DNA of 64,000 nucleotides from Eukaryota sp. TZLM1-RC (lineage: Eukaryota; Metamonada: BaSk clade): contig JAUPSS010000010.1 of assembly GCA_040285825.1 (NCBI GenBank), positions 1,240,001 through 1,304,000 of the forward strand, read 5' to 3'. The stretch's first letter is position 1. Every line of letters begins with the position of its first letter. Below, in pieces: positions 19,355 to 29,559 of this stretch. The translations under genes were made by a program, and so were the position numbers. The notes below the pieces were generated by a model that did no database searches, was not told the DNA's origin, and was given only the letters and a program-made list of their open reading frames with translations.

Positions 19355-19645
19355 ATGTCGGACATCGTGTCAGACAGCGAGATCATCTTGACTCTTCTCA
19401 TTCTTCTAACATTATGCAGCGAAGCGAGAAAAAAGGAAAACGAGGTTACGGACCCGGTTCCCACTTCCTCGTTCAACCTGTTGTTCTGTGAACAACAGAG
19501 TATTTCCTCCCGAACTCCTCAGTCGGGAACAGTCATTCTGATCTACAGGAATAAAAGGAAGGTCAGAGCCTCGATTTCCATTTGGAATCGTCGTTCTGAT
19601 CCTTCCGTGGGGGTAGAGTATTGCACTTTTTCAGTCATCATGTGA
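19355..19645 (+). CDS. Unrecognised open frame, possibly transposon-derived
   Basis: 96 codons starting MSDIVSDSEII, followed by a hydrophobic stretch and a Ser/Arg-rich tail. Around 19504-19530 it shares about 25 nearly identical bases (TTCCTCCCGAACTCCTCAGT and beyond) with the gag region of the Ty3/gypsy element at 29.43 kb. This suggests a fragment from a related element or a shared motif. Function unknown. Confidence 0.35.
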   Translation: MSDIVSDSEIILTLLILLTLCSEARKKENEVTDPVPTSSFNLLFCEQQSISSRTPQSGTVILIYRNKRKVRASISIWNRRSDPSVGVEYCTFSVIM

Positions 19646-19911
19646 GTCATGATATGGGTGCTGTTGAATCACACATGGTGATAATCACCTTGGATATGGG
19701 ATGTTCTCTGTGTTTTGTTTTGAATTATTATTTTGATGTTATTGAGCTTGTTGTTTTTTGTGAATTAGGTATTGACACTTTACATATGGGATGTTGTGTC
19801 TCAAACTTTTATTTCTATAATTTTGAATTTGATTATTATGTTTATAATTTATCTTTTCAATCCAGTAGCTGCCAACATCTTCTATCAACAAACCCATTGC
19901 TGTTGATTTAA
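19621..19911 (+). pseudogene. Upstream frame of the 2A-containing element ORF
   Basis: Open frame ending ...LLSTNPLLLI and then a stop. The next frame begins one base away with MDGDVEANPGP. A leucine-rich stretch directly before GDVExNPGP is the normal composition of a 2A peptide, so the two frames were probably one before a small frame-changing mutation. Otherwise the sequence is unrecognised. Confidence 0.4.
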
Positions 19912-19913
19912 CA

Positions 19914-20956
19914 ATGGATGGAGATGTTGAAGCAAATCCTGGTCCCAGAAAGAGAAGATCTAATTTTAAATCAACTCCTCCATCGAAAATTATTAGAAAT
20001 GCGATAATTGACCAACAAACATCAAAGTGTAAACGAAAAATACAAGAAAAAGCACTGAACCGAGAAATTGGTATTGAGAATACAATGTTGAATATCGGAA
20101 ACAGGAAGATTTTGACAAATAAACCATCGAAACCGAGTATGGTCAGAATAACTGGGCCAAGTCTCAGTGGCTTCAAGCCTGATTCATTGATTCAGTTGAA
20201 ATCAATGACCCCAAATTAAAATCTTTTCACTGTTATTTGCTTTGATCTTGAAACCTATCAGGATGGTTATCTTTACCAAAATCATGATGACCAATTTCTC
20301 CCTCCTCACGAAATTATAAACAAAAAGCGAAAAGAGGGTGTAAATCTTTTGAAAAAGAAAACTGATGAGCAAATGGGCGAGTGGATTTCAGATCAAAAAG
20401 CGTTTTTAATTTCGATTGTTATTGGTAAGTTTGATCGCCATAATTTTTTTGGGAGATTAAATATTTACTTATAATGAGAATTAGTCCTCAAGTCAGATTA
20501 CCAGACATTGATATTGATGTTCAGGCAGAAATATTTTCTGACGAGAAAACCTTTCTTCATAGGTTCTTAAACCTTATTGGTAATCATCAACCCCATTGTT
20601 TTCTCAATCACAATTTAATACAGTTTAATTTACAGGTTTTAAAAAATAGATTAAATTATTTTGGTTTACCATTTCCCACTGTTCTAGATGATACAGCAAT
20701 TGATGTACTCAATCAACTTTCACCAAGATGGAAAGAAGTTGTCATCTGGGAAGATGAAATTTTTCTTTTAGATACTTTGGTTTTTGTCAAACAATTTATC
20801 AAAATACCCTACGGAAATGGATTAGGCAATCTGGCATATAAAATGATAAATGGAACGAAAATCAAACTTCATCAGGAATTTTCCAATATTTTGCCAATTG
20901 ATTGTTTAGCTATTTCTCCTTCTGAGGCAAAATTCAATTCAATATGGGTTTCATGA
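19914..20956 (+). pseudogene. 2A-like peptide followed by exonuclease-like ORF, frameshifted
   Basis: Starts MDGDVEANPGP (19914-19946), which fits the 2A ribosome-skipping consensus D(V/I)ExNPGP, then a basic region (RKRRSNFK). After an in-frame TAA at 20217 the same frame continues VICFDLETYQDG, a DxE exonuclease motif I. After a frameshift near 20470 it continues with HCFLNHNLIQFNLQVLKNRL, comparable to the exo II HNxxFD motif, and FLLDTLVFVKQF...LGNLAYKM, an exo III-like region. The family would be DEDD 3'-5' exonucleases of the DnaQ or family-B polymerase type. Short 2A motifs at the start of transposon ORFs are known in several non-LTR elements. It directly precedes Fanzor relic F2 on the same strand. 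Confidence 0.55.
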
Positions 20957-20978
20957 TTGTTTCCTTTGTCTGAAACTT

Positions 20979-21521
20979 TTGGTGCTGTTTCAGAAAAACA
21001 AAATTATTTTATCATCTTATAAAACCATTCGAACAACCGTCAACTCAATGGTTAAACATTCAACTGTGATACTCAAATTGAGAGAAACTGCTGTAGAATT
21101 TCCACAACTACGTATTAACACCACATGTTGCTTAAAGCTGTATTCACAGTCTCGTTTTGAACGTAATTTTATACCACCACGAATATCTGCCCAATTATAT
21201 GAATCATTAATGGCCAGAATTCGTTATATTTCAGCTGAGTATTATGGGCAAGATATGGTGAAACCAAAAAGTGCATTTCCACAGGATTTTGAAAACATTG
21301 TTTATAGTGAAGGAGATTATAGATTATCGACTACCTTTGAACAACAAAAGTTGAACAAAACTATAAGTGATGTAGACCATTTGAGATATAGGCATGAGTT
21401 TTTTCCACGATTTCCAACTGATGGATTCAGTAGACCACCTGAGTATATGGCCCCAGTAATGTTTACCAATTTTGAGAATAATTTGAAACTAAATTATGAA
21501 AAACATATTAATTGTTTTTAA
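20979..21521 (+). pseudogene. Fanzor relic F2, N-terminal part
   Basis: 180-codon frame (SMVKHSTVILKLRETAVEFP ... NLKLNYEKHI) that ends exactly where a LINE is inserted. The frame resumes on the far side of the insertion at about 29864 (HINRFINVYFDQPDVENV), sharing the 10-bp duplication ACATATTAAT. It therefore represents the N-terminal region of the same protein as the RuvC part at 30.3-31.5 kb. The fold cannot be read directly from this part; assignment follows from continuity. Confidence 0.65.
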
Positions 21522-22231
21522 CTGGAATATTTATTGAGAAAAAAAATCTATCTAGAATTCAATATCCTCCAAACAAGCGTCACTATTACTGAACCTACTC
21601 ACAGCATTACGTTCATATTCTACACCGACAGCTAAAAGTGCCATTGAAATCATTGTAGGAATAGACTTGAAAATGCAAAAAACAATTCTATTTAACCAGA
21701 AAGTGGAGTTCATTGTTTTACCAGACCTATTCAGTAACCCTGAAGGTCCAATAGTGCCAAAAAGAGAAATTGCAAACGGTACAAACTGATATTTCACATG
21801 TTCCACTCTACCTAACTGTGCCAAAGGTTCTTCATATTTTTTTATCTTCTTTTTTTGGGCGTTAGATAACGGCGAATCAGCGAAATACACTAAACGAGCA
21901 GCAGAATTTTTGCAAACATCAACAGAGACAATATCTACAACATTGAGAACACCATCGATCCCTGGAGCTACTAAATCTGCCCTTCTTTTACCAAAGGAAT
22001 CATCAATTTGATCTGAAGACAGCTTACGTACTAGTGGCTCAATAAATGCATCTATATTGAAATTTTTGCACATGGCATATAATTGATCACGAACTGAGTC
22101 ATGAACAATTGAGCGATAAGTTATAAAATACTTACAGTTTAAAATATGGGAAGGCGTAACAACACTCTTGCAGCGACAAATAAAATCATTTGGTGAAGAA
22201 CAAGGCCATAGAAAACATCTCATTCTCATTG
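21522..22231 (-). pseudogene. Family B LINE, 3' part, inserted in Fanzor relic F2
   Basis: Reverse-strand 3' end of a family B non-LTR element: knuckle CRCKSVVTPSHILNC, then the nuclease motif KRRADLVAPGIDG...VVDIVSVDVCKN, then PLAQLGRVEHVKYQFVPFAISLFG and a C-terminal DACLEDIEF. It is 5'-interrupted at 22231 by the Ty3/gypsy element and continues at 29691-29863. Flanking ACATATTAAT repeats are its TSD. A short internal deletion near 21740 removes the FLENFKK segment that the copy at 60.96 kb keeps. Confidence 0.85.
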
Positions 22232-22386
22232 TGATGATCTGTGGGGGTTAGACATTGAGTATACCTTAAATGTAATTTATTACAAGGGAATGAGGATTTC
22301 CCTTAACTTAAGCGCATGGGCGCAATAATACAATAACTATTAATAAACTATAAATAAACTATTATAAATATTATCCAAGGCTAACA
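22232..22386 (-). repeat. 3' LTR of the Ty3/gypsy element
   Basis: 155 bp, identical to the LTR at 29536-29690. A small inverted repeat (GGGAATGAGGATTTCCC) lies inside. The element's polypurine tract abuts its inner edge. Confidence 0.95.
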
Positions 22387-22405
22387 CTGCCCTTTCTTCT
22401 TTTCG
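22387..22405 (-). promoter_or_regulatory. Polypurine tract of the Ty3/gypsy element
   Basis: On the element's strand the bases just before the 3' LTR are GAAAAGAAGAAAGGGCAG, nearly all purines. This is the usual primer for plus-strand DNA synthesis. Confidence 0.75.
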
Positions 22406-22593
22406 AGCGTCGAGGCCTGATAGGAGTTGGATTAACATTATTGTTAATATTATCAGAACGACGTTTACGGCGTGAAGGACGAGAGCGAGTATTAGAAACA
22501 GACTTGGAGAATTCTTTATAGGCAGAGGTGTTTTGAACAGTCGAAACCAGCTCAGTGGTAATATGATTGCCAGGCCATTGGATTTGACAGTAA

Positions 22594-25500
22594 TCACCAT
22601 CCTGGCTGAGGACTTTCTGGATGGATCACGTGCTCTTCTGCATCGCCAGCAGCAACCCAGGAGTGAAATTCATCATCTGCTGGTAAACTGGAATGCCAAG
22701 GTTGGAGGTGCTTCACACTGGCTTTAACAACCATACCAGTACACAGATTCTTGATGTCAGCTGTGGAGGTAGAGGGTGTGTCAATAACTAAGAATGGTCC
22801 TTTGTAATTACCATGTAACTTAGCAGTGGAAGACGAAGCTCGTTTGAACAATTGGCCAGGAAAGAAAGGGTTGGCTTCGATTTGGGAATCACGAGGAGGA
22901 GCCTTGGAAGCTTGACGGAGCTCTGCTTCCTCCTGTTTCTTCTTCAATCTAGCAAATTTAGATTGAATGTCGTTGATATATGTTGACTCAGACGTTGAGC
23001 TTTCGAGGGTCTCTATGATTTTGCCGGTTTGGGAATCGGTTTGGGAATCTTCGATTTGGGAATCACGAGGAGGAGCCTTGGAAGCTTGACGGAGCTCTGC
23101 TTCCTCCTGTTTCTTCTTCAATCTAGCAAATTTAGATTGAATGTCGTTGATATATGTTGACTCAGACGTTGAGCTTTCGAGGGTCTCTATGATTTTGCCG
23201 GATTCAGCTCTGGGGCTAAAATCTGAACCAAACATGAGCTCGTATGGAGAGTAACCTGTAATCGAACTCTTGGATGAGTTGATTAACAATTGTACATAGG
23301 GTATGTACTCTGACCATGCATCGTAGGCGTTAAAATCTACGAGCAGCTTCCTCAAATTCTGCAAAATGTCACGGTGACGGCGTTCGACTAAACCGTTGGA
23401 CTGAGAGAAGTGAGGGACGGACTTTGAGAGCTCTATACCCAAAAACTCACATAGAGCGTCGAAGACAGCTTTTGAGAACTCAGGACCGTTGTCACTATGG
23501 ACTATGAACGGGATCCCGAATATCGCACATACCTTCCATATGAGAGCGTCGGCAGTAAGGTTGGCGTTGAGTTCTTTGAGAGGGACTATGATAGTGAACC
23601 TCGTGAAGCTATCCACAAATACAAGAATGTATCTGTGGCCGTCTTGATCTTCTGGAAGAGGACCAATGACGTCGACGTTAACTCTTGCGAATGGTCTGTC
23701 AGCCCACAAGGAACCAGTTGTAGGGACATGTAGTTTGGGGACTGCTGCTGTCTTCTGACAGGAGGGGCATTCTTGGACGTGCTTGGTCATGTCTGAAAGC
23801 ATGTTAGGCCACCAGTAGTCGCTGTTCTTGAGTCTGAGGAGACTTTCTGCCTTACTGGGGTGGCCACCTTGCGGGAGTCCATGTAGAAGGTTAAGCGTAT
23901 CCTTAACCAGTGATTGAGGAATCACGATCTTGTGCTCTGGAGTCAGATAAAGATCTAGACGACTATCCAAAGTACAGTTGTTAAACGAGGTGTCCTGGTT
24001 AGCGAGGGCTCGCTTATGTTCGGACCTGATTTTGCAGAGCCATGGCTCGAAGAGTGGAAGGTCATTGGAGCATTTATCTTGAAGGATAAGCACCTTCTCG
24101 AATGTATGGAGATCTTCAACAAAGCATCTCTCTGACTCCGTTTCATCAATCCTATTTGTGTAGTAGATAGGGTGAAACTCTTGGTCGTTGGAATGAACCA
24201 GATGGTTGATGGTATGATTGTCTTGGGGCGGTACTATCCTAGATAGCATGTCTGCCCAATGGTTTTCTTCCCCTTTTGTATGAACGATGTCGAATAGGAA
24301 CTCAGAAAAGATGGGGAGCCACCTTCTGACTATTCTGTTTTTGTTCGGAGCGGTAAGCATGTAAGTAAGGTTTCGGTGATCTGTGCAAATGATCAGACGC
24401 CTTCCTTTAAGGTAGTTCTCGAAGCCACTTTCGGTAAGCATGAGAAGGATAGCGTAAAGCTCTTTCTGTACCGTGGGCCAGTTCTGCTGGGAGTTAGTCA
24501 ACAATCTGCTGAAGAAGCTGATTGGTCTGCATTTCCTATTGAGTAAGGAAGTACCAGGGTCCTTAGTGGGTTCTATTTGTTCCCAAATCACGCCGCCAAC
24601 TGCTATATCAGAGGCATCGCAACTGATTAGTACTTGGTTATCCACCGGAGGTAAGTTTAGAGGCATATGCTCCGCGATCAGGCGTTTGATTTCGGCTAAA
24701 TGGTAGTCGTGAGTGTCTTTCCACTGCAGGCGACGTGGTTTGCCGTGTGTTAATTTGATGATCGGGGCAACATGCTTGGTTACCTGGGGAAGCCATTCCC
24801 TAATGAAGTTGACTGAGCCGATAAGGCTACGGGCGTCTTTCACAGTCTTAGGTCTGGGAAGATTCAGTAAAGACTCTGTGCGTGTAGGATCAATGGTCCT
24901 GGTTTTGTGTTGGAATCTGCTACCAAGGATCTTTATTGGGTGTCTAGAGGACACAAAATGGCACTTGGGCAGTCCAAGGCTAACTCTACGGGTTCGAGCT
25001 TTCTCGAGGACACGTCTTAGACGTCCGAGGAACTCGTTGAAGGTTCTACCTACTATAATGATGTCATCTATATAGATGAATACACCGTCTCCGGAGAAGA
25101 TGTCTGCCATAACGTTCTGGAAAACTGCAGGAACGTTCTTGAGGCCGAAAGCAGCACGTTTAAACATGATACTTTTGCCAGGGATGCTTAAGGCAGTCTT
25201 CTGCCAGTCCTTTTCTGCAATCTTTAGTTGCCAAAAGGCTTTGGGGAGGTCAAGGGTACCGATGAAATTGGCTTCCGAAAGGAAGACTAGCACATCGGAT
25301 ATTCTTGGGAGATTAGGTTCAACGGGAATAGTGTTGGCGTTGACTCCGTCCTTGCCGCTGTAATCACCAGTAAGGCGAGGCTTACGATGATCAGGGTATA
25401 CCACAAGACATACTGGAGAGCTGAACTCATGGTTCGATGGTACAGCAAATCCAGACTCGACGAGTTCATCGAAGATCTGTTCGGCGACTTTCTGCTTCTC

Positions 25501-28500
25501 GGGGTTTAACCTACGAGGGGGTCGTCTGACTCGAATACTTTCATCATGAAAGTTGATCTCCATTGGAGGACAGTCAATCCCATCCGCATGCGGCTTAAGG
25601 GTGAATGTTTCTTCGAACTCTTTCAAGGTTAGAAGTAAGGTCTTCTTGTCGTTATCACAGTCGAGGTTAATAGTACAACCAGAAGACTGTATGTGCTCCA
25701 ACCAACGTCTGGGGACGTTGACGACATCTGAGACTTGGGAGATTCGATGGTCGAATTCAGCCTCAGGCAGAAGTAATGTACGATGTTCCTCATCCATCTT
25801 GATGAAGAGGCCTTCATCGTCCAATAAGCCTAGGTGATGCAACAGGTCTCTTCCAATTAGTAACATATTGTTGCCAGGAATGATGGCCAAGCTATGTTTC
25901 ACATGAACTAATTGGGTTACAATACCGAGTCTGAAGCTCAGTGTGCCTTCTGCTGATCCTGAAGACTTCGACATGATGTTGTTTGCAGACTTAAAGTTTA
26001 TGCAATGGTTAGTCTTTACCATGTTGCATCTCTCTGCTAAATCAACAGTGATGACTGATATCGAAGCTCCAGAGTCGATGATCCCTTCTATTTCGCAGTT
26101 ATTTATTGAAAATTTCAATTTTAAATTTTTGCGTGCGACATCTGAGGTGCGAACCATGAAGATATCGCTGTGGGATTCTGAGTCTGGGTTCGAGTCGAAC
26201 TCATGATTGAAACAGGGTTTATTTGGTGTTTCTATCGTTGTAGCTGTTTTAAAATTCCGGGTAGTCAAAGGATTAGTTAAACACTTAATCCACTGGTTGG
26301 AGACTGAGGTTTGTTTTATGTTTGGTGTTTTACGTGCTGGAGAGCTGTCTTGCTCTATAGTAAACAAGGAACATTTGTTTGAACGTTGCTTTGATGTATT
26401 ACCTGTTGGAGAGCTATCTTGCTCTATAGTAAACATTGAATATTTATGGGAACGTTTATTACTACTAGAAGGGCCCTTGCCTCTTCCTCTACGTCTACCT
26501 CTGCCTCTACTACTACTACTACTACCCCTAGCCAAATATGCTCGAACGGCATCTGGGTTGGCATCTCGCCATTGCTTGGATCGCTGGCAATCAGGGTCGG
26601 GACATTCGTTAATAGAGTGGCCTGGAATACCACAGAATCTACAGAGACCAGCTTTATCTCTTTCTTTCTTAATTTGCGACTTGCTCCTTTTGGTAAGTTG
26701 AGCAGGGGCGACGCTGGAACCCGCAGGCTTAAATTTGCCTATTCTTTTCTTGTCCTTTGGGTTTGCTCTAACATAGTGACCCATATGTTGTTGATAGCTG
26801 TCACTGATGTTGGCCCTTTGCTCGTCATAGGATCTTGCTGAACACCAACTCATGTATTCAGCAGCAAGGATGTCGACAAATTGTTGTAAAGTATGGTGTT
26901 GCCAAACATTGGGTGTGGACCATACTGTTCTCAGGTTGTCACTGATGCCCTGAATACCAACAGAATCGATCATATGGGTTGCAATTTCCCAGTTTTGAAT
27001 GCGCTGTAGGAAATGTTGACCATACAAGGCACGGTCGCTTGCCCTGACGTCAGAAATGGCCGTACTTCGTGAAACTGTTCTCATTAGCCTCACAGTGAAG
27101 TCGCCCCAGCGATTCCTAAAGTCCTGAATATTCCAATTCATCTGAACTCTATATAACTGATTCCTCGCCGTTTCTAAAGTACTATACTGGCTGAGGTGTA
27201 AAATTGATTCCCATATTTGCTCCTCATTAATGTTGTCGATAGCTGAGATACAATCAGACATAGACGAAAACCTGCCTTGAGCTCTCAGAGCGGCCAAGCA
27301 CTCTGGAATAACACAGGAGGCAATCCTACGAGGGTCGACTTGAGCAGCAGCTCTGAATCGGTCCCACTCGTGGAGGGGGTTACCATATCTCTGATCGAGA
27401 GGGAGGTTCCGGTTTTCTCTGCTTATGGATTGAGGAGTGGCAGGAGGACGAGAACGTTCCTCAAGTTGCCTTCTTAATTCAAACACTTCTCTTGCTAGTC
27501 TGACTTGAGTAGGATCAGATTCATTGATGTCTCTCTCTTCAATGGTCCTCTCAGTCCTAGCATACAGAATAAATCTGTCGATGAATTTCAAGATCCTTAC
27601 TGGGTCAGAGATATCGTTGGCTTCCAGGGTGGGTTTTCTAGGACGACCACCTCTTTGTCTATCTCTATCTCTATCTTGTGAACTCGCCATAGCTTCCATC
27701 AGTAGAGTGTTGGAATACTGGGGAGCTATGGGAGTGTTAGAAGGAGTTACTCCTAGGAGCCTAGGGTCCTGAGGAACCTGGGAAGGAGTTGATGGATCCT
27801 GAGATTGGACAACTACAGGTTGTTGCATTGTTTCAACAGTGTCAGTAGTTGCCATTGGCTCATCTTGTTGTTGGTCATCTTGAGGCTCAATGCTCAAAGA
27901 TGAGAAAACTGTGTCTGTCTCAACTGGGTCAGGCTCAGAAGTTCTCAATTCTACTGGGTCATGATCGCTCGGATAGTAACTTTGCACATTACCATCGATA
28001 TTGACCCACAGAAGAGAACTAGAATTGGTGACACCAATGTTCTCCTGTACATTCATCAGGGCATCCCTTAGTGGCCTATTCCTTCTATGCTCCGGACCAA
28101 AATATGACGCGCAATGGTCTGGTCTGCGGTCTTGAAGGTACAATCTTTGGTAGTTCGTAGTGTAAGTGTACCACCATCCAGTCCTGAAGTCTCTATTGAT
28201 ATAAATATCAAGAGAGGCATTGTATCCAGGGCTAAACCTGGGGAAAGGACATGGGTTACATCGGTTGAGGAAGAGATTCAGCTCATCACCAGCGAAGATC
28301 CTCTGTACACCTTCACGAGGAGTTCTGAACCCTCCAACAGTATCCCGTTGAGGATAATTTGGAGGAGGGTCACAACGAACCGTAAGATTGTCTACTTCCT
28401 CCGTTGGGAAGTAGGGGCCTATTCTTCTGCGTATCCTAAAGCCGTGATCATTAACCACTTCTGGACCCCAAAATGGGGGTAAAGAAGCAATGAGTTCGTT

Positions 28501-29559
28501 GGGAGGAATCGATGCAGGATCTCCTTGCATTAACTCAATACCAGCATTGAGAACTAAAGTTTGAGCTTCAGTCCTCTGCTGAGTAGAGATGAAAGGAGAA
28601 TCTGATTCCTGGGGCTGGCTTGGGGCTTGATAGGTGTTAGGCTGTGCAGCGCTAAGCACCTGCCAAGCAGCAGGAACAGAAGAAACAACGTGACCTTGCT
28701 GAGGAGTCTGGCCAGAGGTTGGGGGAATATGAATTGCTCTTCTAGTAGGAACTCCCGAAGGAGGAACAGACGGAGTTGAATGGACTTCTGTAGGAGCTAC
28801 CGTAGAAGAAGTAGAAGGAACTTGCTGTCCTTCCCCAGGAGCTTCCGTAGAAGAAGTAGAAGGAACTTGCTGTCCTTCCCCAGGAGCTTCCGTAGAAAAA
28901 GTGGAAGGAACTTGTTGTCCTTCCCCAAGAGCTTCCGTAGAAGAAGTGGAAGGAGCAACAGGAGCGCAAACAATAGGTGAAGAGGGAGGCACTACCCTCT
29001 TGAGCTTCAACAGCACAGATATCTTGTTGCTGGCTGAGTCAGGGTCAGTCTGGTTGATGATATACTTCAGATATTCATCTAAAGTACTGAACTGTTCAGG
29101 ACCTAAAAGGGAATCTTCAACCTCTCCTTCAGAACCAGGGGGAGGAGAAAGAGGTACAAAGTTTTCCACATTAGAGGGAGGAACAGGAAGACTGATAGGA
29201 ACCACAGGAACGTCATCCGTAGATGGAGTGGAACCTTGACCCGAGGGTAGAGAGGAAGTATCACTTCTCTCGCCACCAGAGGGTTGTTCTGTTCCCAACT
29301 GAGGAGTTTGGGAGGAAGAACTTGAAACATTGGGTTGTGTAACAGAATCTCCGGAGGGAGGAGTTAACACAGGAGGAGGAGAAGCATTGCTTCCCTCGGA
29401 CCCAGTTGACAAGGGTTGTTCTGGTCCCGACTGAGGAGTTCGGGAGGAAGAACTCGAAGAGTGAGACGTAGGAGGATCAGTCCTAACAGTCTCGGAGTTG
29501 TCATTGGAACCACCCAAAGGTGATCCAATACGTATTGATGATCTGTGGGGGTTAGACAT
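22594..29559 (-). CDS. Gag-Pol polyprotein of Ty3/gypsy element
   Basis: 2321 aa. The start ATG (29559) lies inside the 5' LTR, so the first eight residues are LTR-encoded. Residues 1-350 are Pro/Ser/Thr-rich with short repeats. A gag-like region spans about 640-950. Zinc knuckle CRFCGIPGHSINEC is at about 973-986, aspartic protease IDSGAS near 1162, and RT with FIYIDD at about 1496-1499. RNase H begins near ISCDASD (about 1647). Integrase has the zinc-binding GHPS...CPSCQ near 1910, then DDE residues in NVDVIGP (about 1962), HSDNGPEF (about 2023) and NGLVERRHRD (about 2060). The frame stops at 22594; a chromodomain-like tail continues in the next frame (22384-22630), so a one-base indel has probably split it off. 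A 58-residue block is tandemly repeated near 2120-2230. Confidence 0.93.
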   Translation of the reverse strand: MSNPHRSSIRIGSPLGGSNDNSETVRTDPPTSHSSSSSSRTPQSGPEQPLSTGSEGSNASPPPVLTPPSGDSVTQPNVSSSSSQTPQLGTEQPSGGERSDTSSLPSGQGSTPSTDDVPVVPISLPVPPSNVENFVPLSPPPGSEGEVEDSLLGPEQFSTLDEYLKYIINQTDPDSASNKISVLLKLKRVVPPSSPIVCAPVAPSTSSTEALGEGQQVPSTFSTEAPGEGQQVPSTSSTEAPGEGQQVPSTSSTVAPTEVHSTPSVPPSGVPTRRAIHIPPTSGQTPQQGHVVSSVPAAWQVLSAAQPNTYQAPSQPQESDSPFISTQQRTEAQTLVLNAGIELMQGDPASIPPNELIASLPPFWGPEVVNDHGFRIRRRIGPYFPTEEVDNLTVRCDPPPNYPQRDTVGGFRTPREGVQRIFAGDELNLFLNRCNPCPFPRFSPGYNASLDIYINRDFRTGWWYTYTTNYQRLYLQDRRPDHCASYFGPEHRRNRPLRDALMNVQENIGVTNSSSLLWVNIDGNVQSYYPSDHDPVELRTSEPDPVETDTVFSSLSIEPQDDQQQDEPMATTDTVETMQQPVVVQSQDPSTPSQVPQDPRLLGVTPSNTPIAPQYSNTLLMEAMASSQDRDRDRQRGGRPRKPTLEANDISDPVRILKFIDRFILYARTERTIEERDINESDPTQVRLAREVFELRRQLEERSRPPATPQSISRENRNLPLDQRYGNPLHEWDRFRAAAQVDPRRIASCVIPECLAALRAQGRFSSMSDCISAIDNINEEQIWESILHLSQYSTLETARNQLYRVQMNWNIQDFRNRWGDFTVRLMRTVSRSTAISDVRASDRALYGQHFLQRIQNWEIATHMIDSVGIQGISDNLRTVWSTPNVWQHHTLQQFVDILAAEYMSWCSARSYDEQRANISDSYQQHMGHYVRANPKDKKRIGKFKPAGSSVAPAQLTKRSKSQIKKERDKAGLCRFCGIPGHSINECPDPDCQRSKQWRDANPDAVRAYLARGSSSSSRGRGRRRGRGKGPSSSNKRSHKYSMFTIEQDSSPTGNTSKQRSNKCSLFTIEQDSSPARKTPNIKQTSVSNQWIKCLTNPLTTRNFKTATTIETPNKPCFNHEFDSNPDSESHSDIFMVRTSDVARKNLKLKFSINNCEIEGIIDSGASISVITVDLAERCNMVKTNHCINFKSANNIMSKSSGSAEGTLSFRLGIVTQLVHVKHSLAIIPGNNMLLIGRDLLHHLGLLDDEGLFIKMDEEHRTLLLPEAEFDHRISQVSDVVNVPRRWLEHIQSSGCTINLDCDNDKKTLLLTLKEFEETFTLKPHADGIDCPPMEINFHDESIRVRRPPRRLNPEKQKVAEQIFDELVESGFAVPSNHEFSSPVCLVVYPDHRKPRLTGDYSGKDGVNANTIPVEPNLPRISDVLVFLSEANFIGTLDLPKAFWQLKIAEKDWQKTALSIPGKSIMFKRAAFGLKNVPAVFQNVMADIFSGDGVFIYIDDIIIVGRTFNEFLGRLRRVLEKARTRRVSLGLPKCHFVSSRHPIKILGSRFQHKTRTIDPTRTESLLNLPRPKTVKDARSLIGSVNFIREWLPQVTKHVAPIIKLTHGKPRRLQWKDTHDYHLAEIKRLIAEHMPLNLPPVDNQVLISCDASDIAVGGVIWEQIEPTKDPGTSLLNRKCRPISFFSRLLTNSQQNWPTVQKELYAILLMLTESGFENYLKGRRLIICTDHRNLTYMLTAPNKNRIVRRWLPIFSEFLFDIVHTKGEENHWADMLSRIVPPQDNHTINHLVHSNDQEFHPIYYTNRIDETESERCFVEDLHTFEKVLILQDKCSNDLPLFEPWLCKIRSEHKRALANQDTSFNNCTLDSRLDLYLTPEHKIVIPQSLVKDTLNLLHGLPQGGHPSKAESLLRLKNSDYWWPNMLSDMTKHVQECPSCQKTAAVPKLHVPTTGSLWADRPFARVNVDVIGPLPEDQDGHRYILVFVDSFTRFTIIVPLKELNANLTADALIWKVCAIFGIPFIVHSDNGPEFSKAVFDALCEFLGIELSKSVPHFSQSNGLVERRHRDILQNLRKLLVDFNAYDAWSEYIPYVQLLINSSKSSITGYSPYELMFGSDFSPRAESGKIIETLESSTSESTYINDIQSKFARLKKKQEEAELRQASKAPPRDSQIEDSQTDSQTGKIIETLESSTSESTYINDIQSKFARLKKKQEEAELRQASKAPPRDSQIEANPFFPGQLFKRASSSTAKLHGNYKGPFLVIDTPSTSTADIKNLCTGMVVKASVKHLQPWHSSLPADDEFHSWVAAGDAEEHVIHPESPQPGW
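22875..23222. repeat. 174-bp in-frame tandem duplication in pol
   Basis: A unit running from the integrase tail (KIIETLESSTSESTYINDIQ) to SKAPPRDSQIE occurs twice with spacing 174 bp (22875 and 23049). It adds 58 residues and keeps the frame. A short degenerate bridge (DSQTDSQT) marks the joint. The copies are essentially identical, so it is recent. Confidence 0.85.
28780..28980. repeat. 48-bp minisatellite in gag (about four units)
   Basis: Encodes repeats of VPSTSSTEAPGEGQQ with few changes between units. It is a coding, frame-preserving expansion in the disordered N-terminal part of gag. Confidence 0.85.

Noticed and set aside
20979-20981. GTG start of a separate gene at 20979
   Set aside because: No ATG start fits, the frame is the N-terminal part of a Fanzor split by insertion, and it ends exactly at a LINE.
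22340-22600. Separate 86-codon gene next to the gag-pol frame
   Set aside because: It is an out-of-frame reading over the chromodomain-like tail and the LTR.
23497-29239. Numerous long forward frames opposite gag-pol
   Set aside because: Shadow frames of a GC-richer coding strand; no domains, no starts in context.
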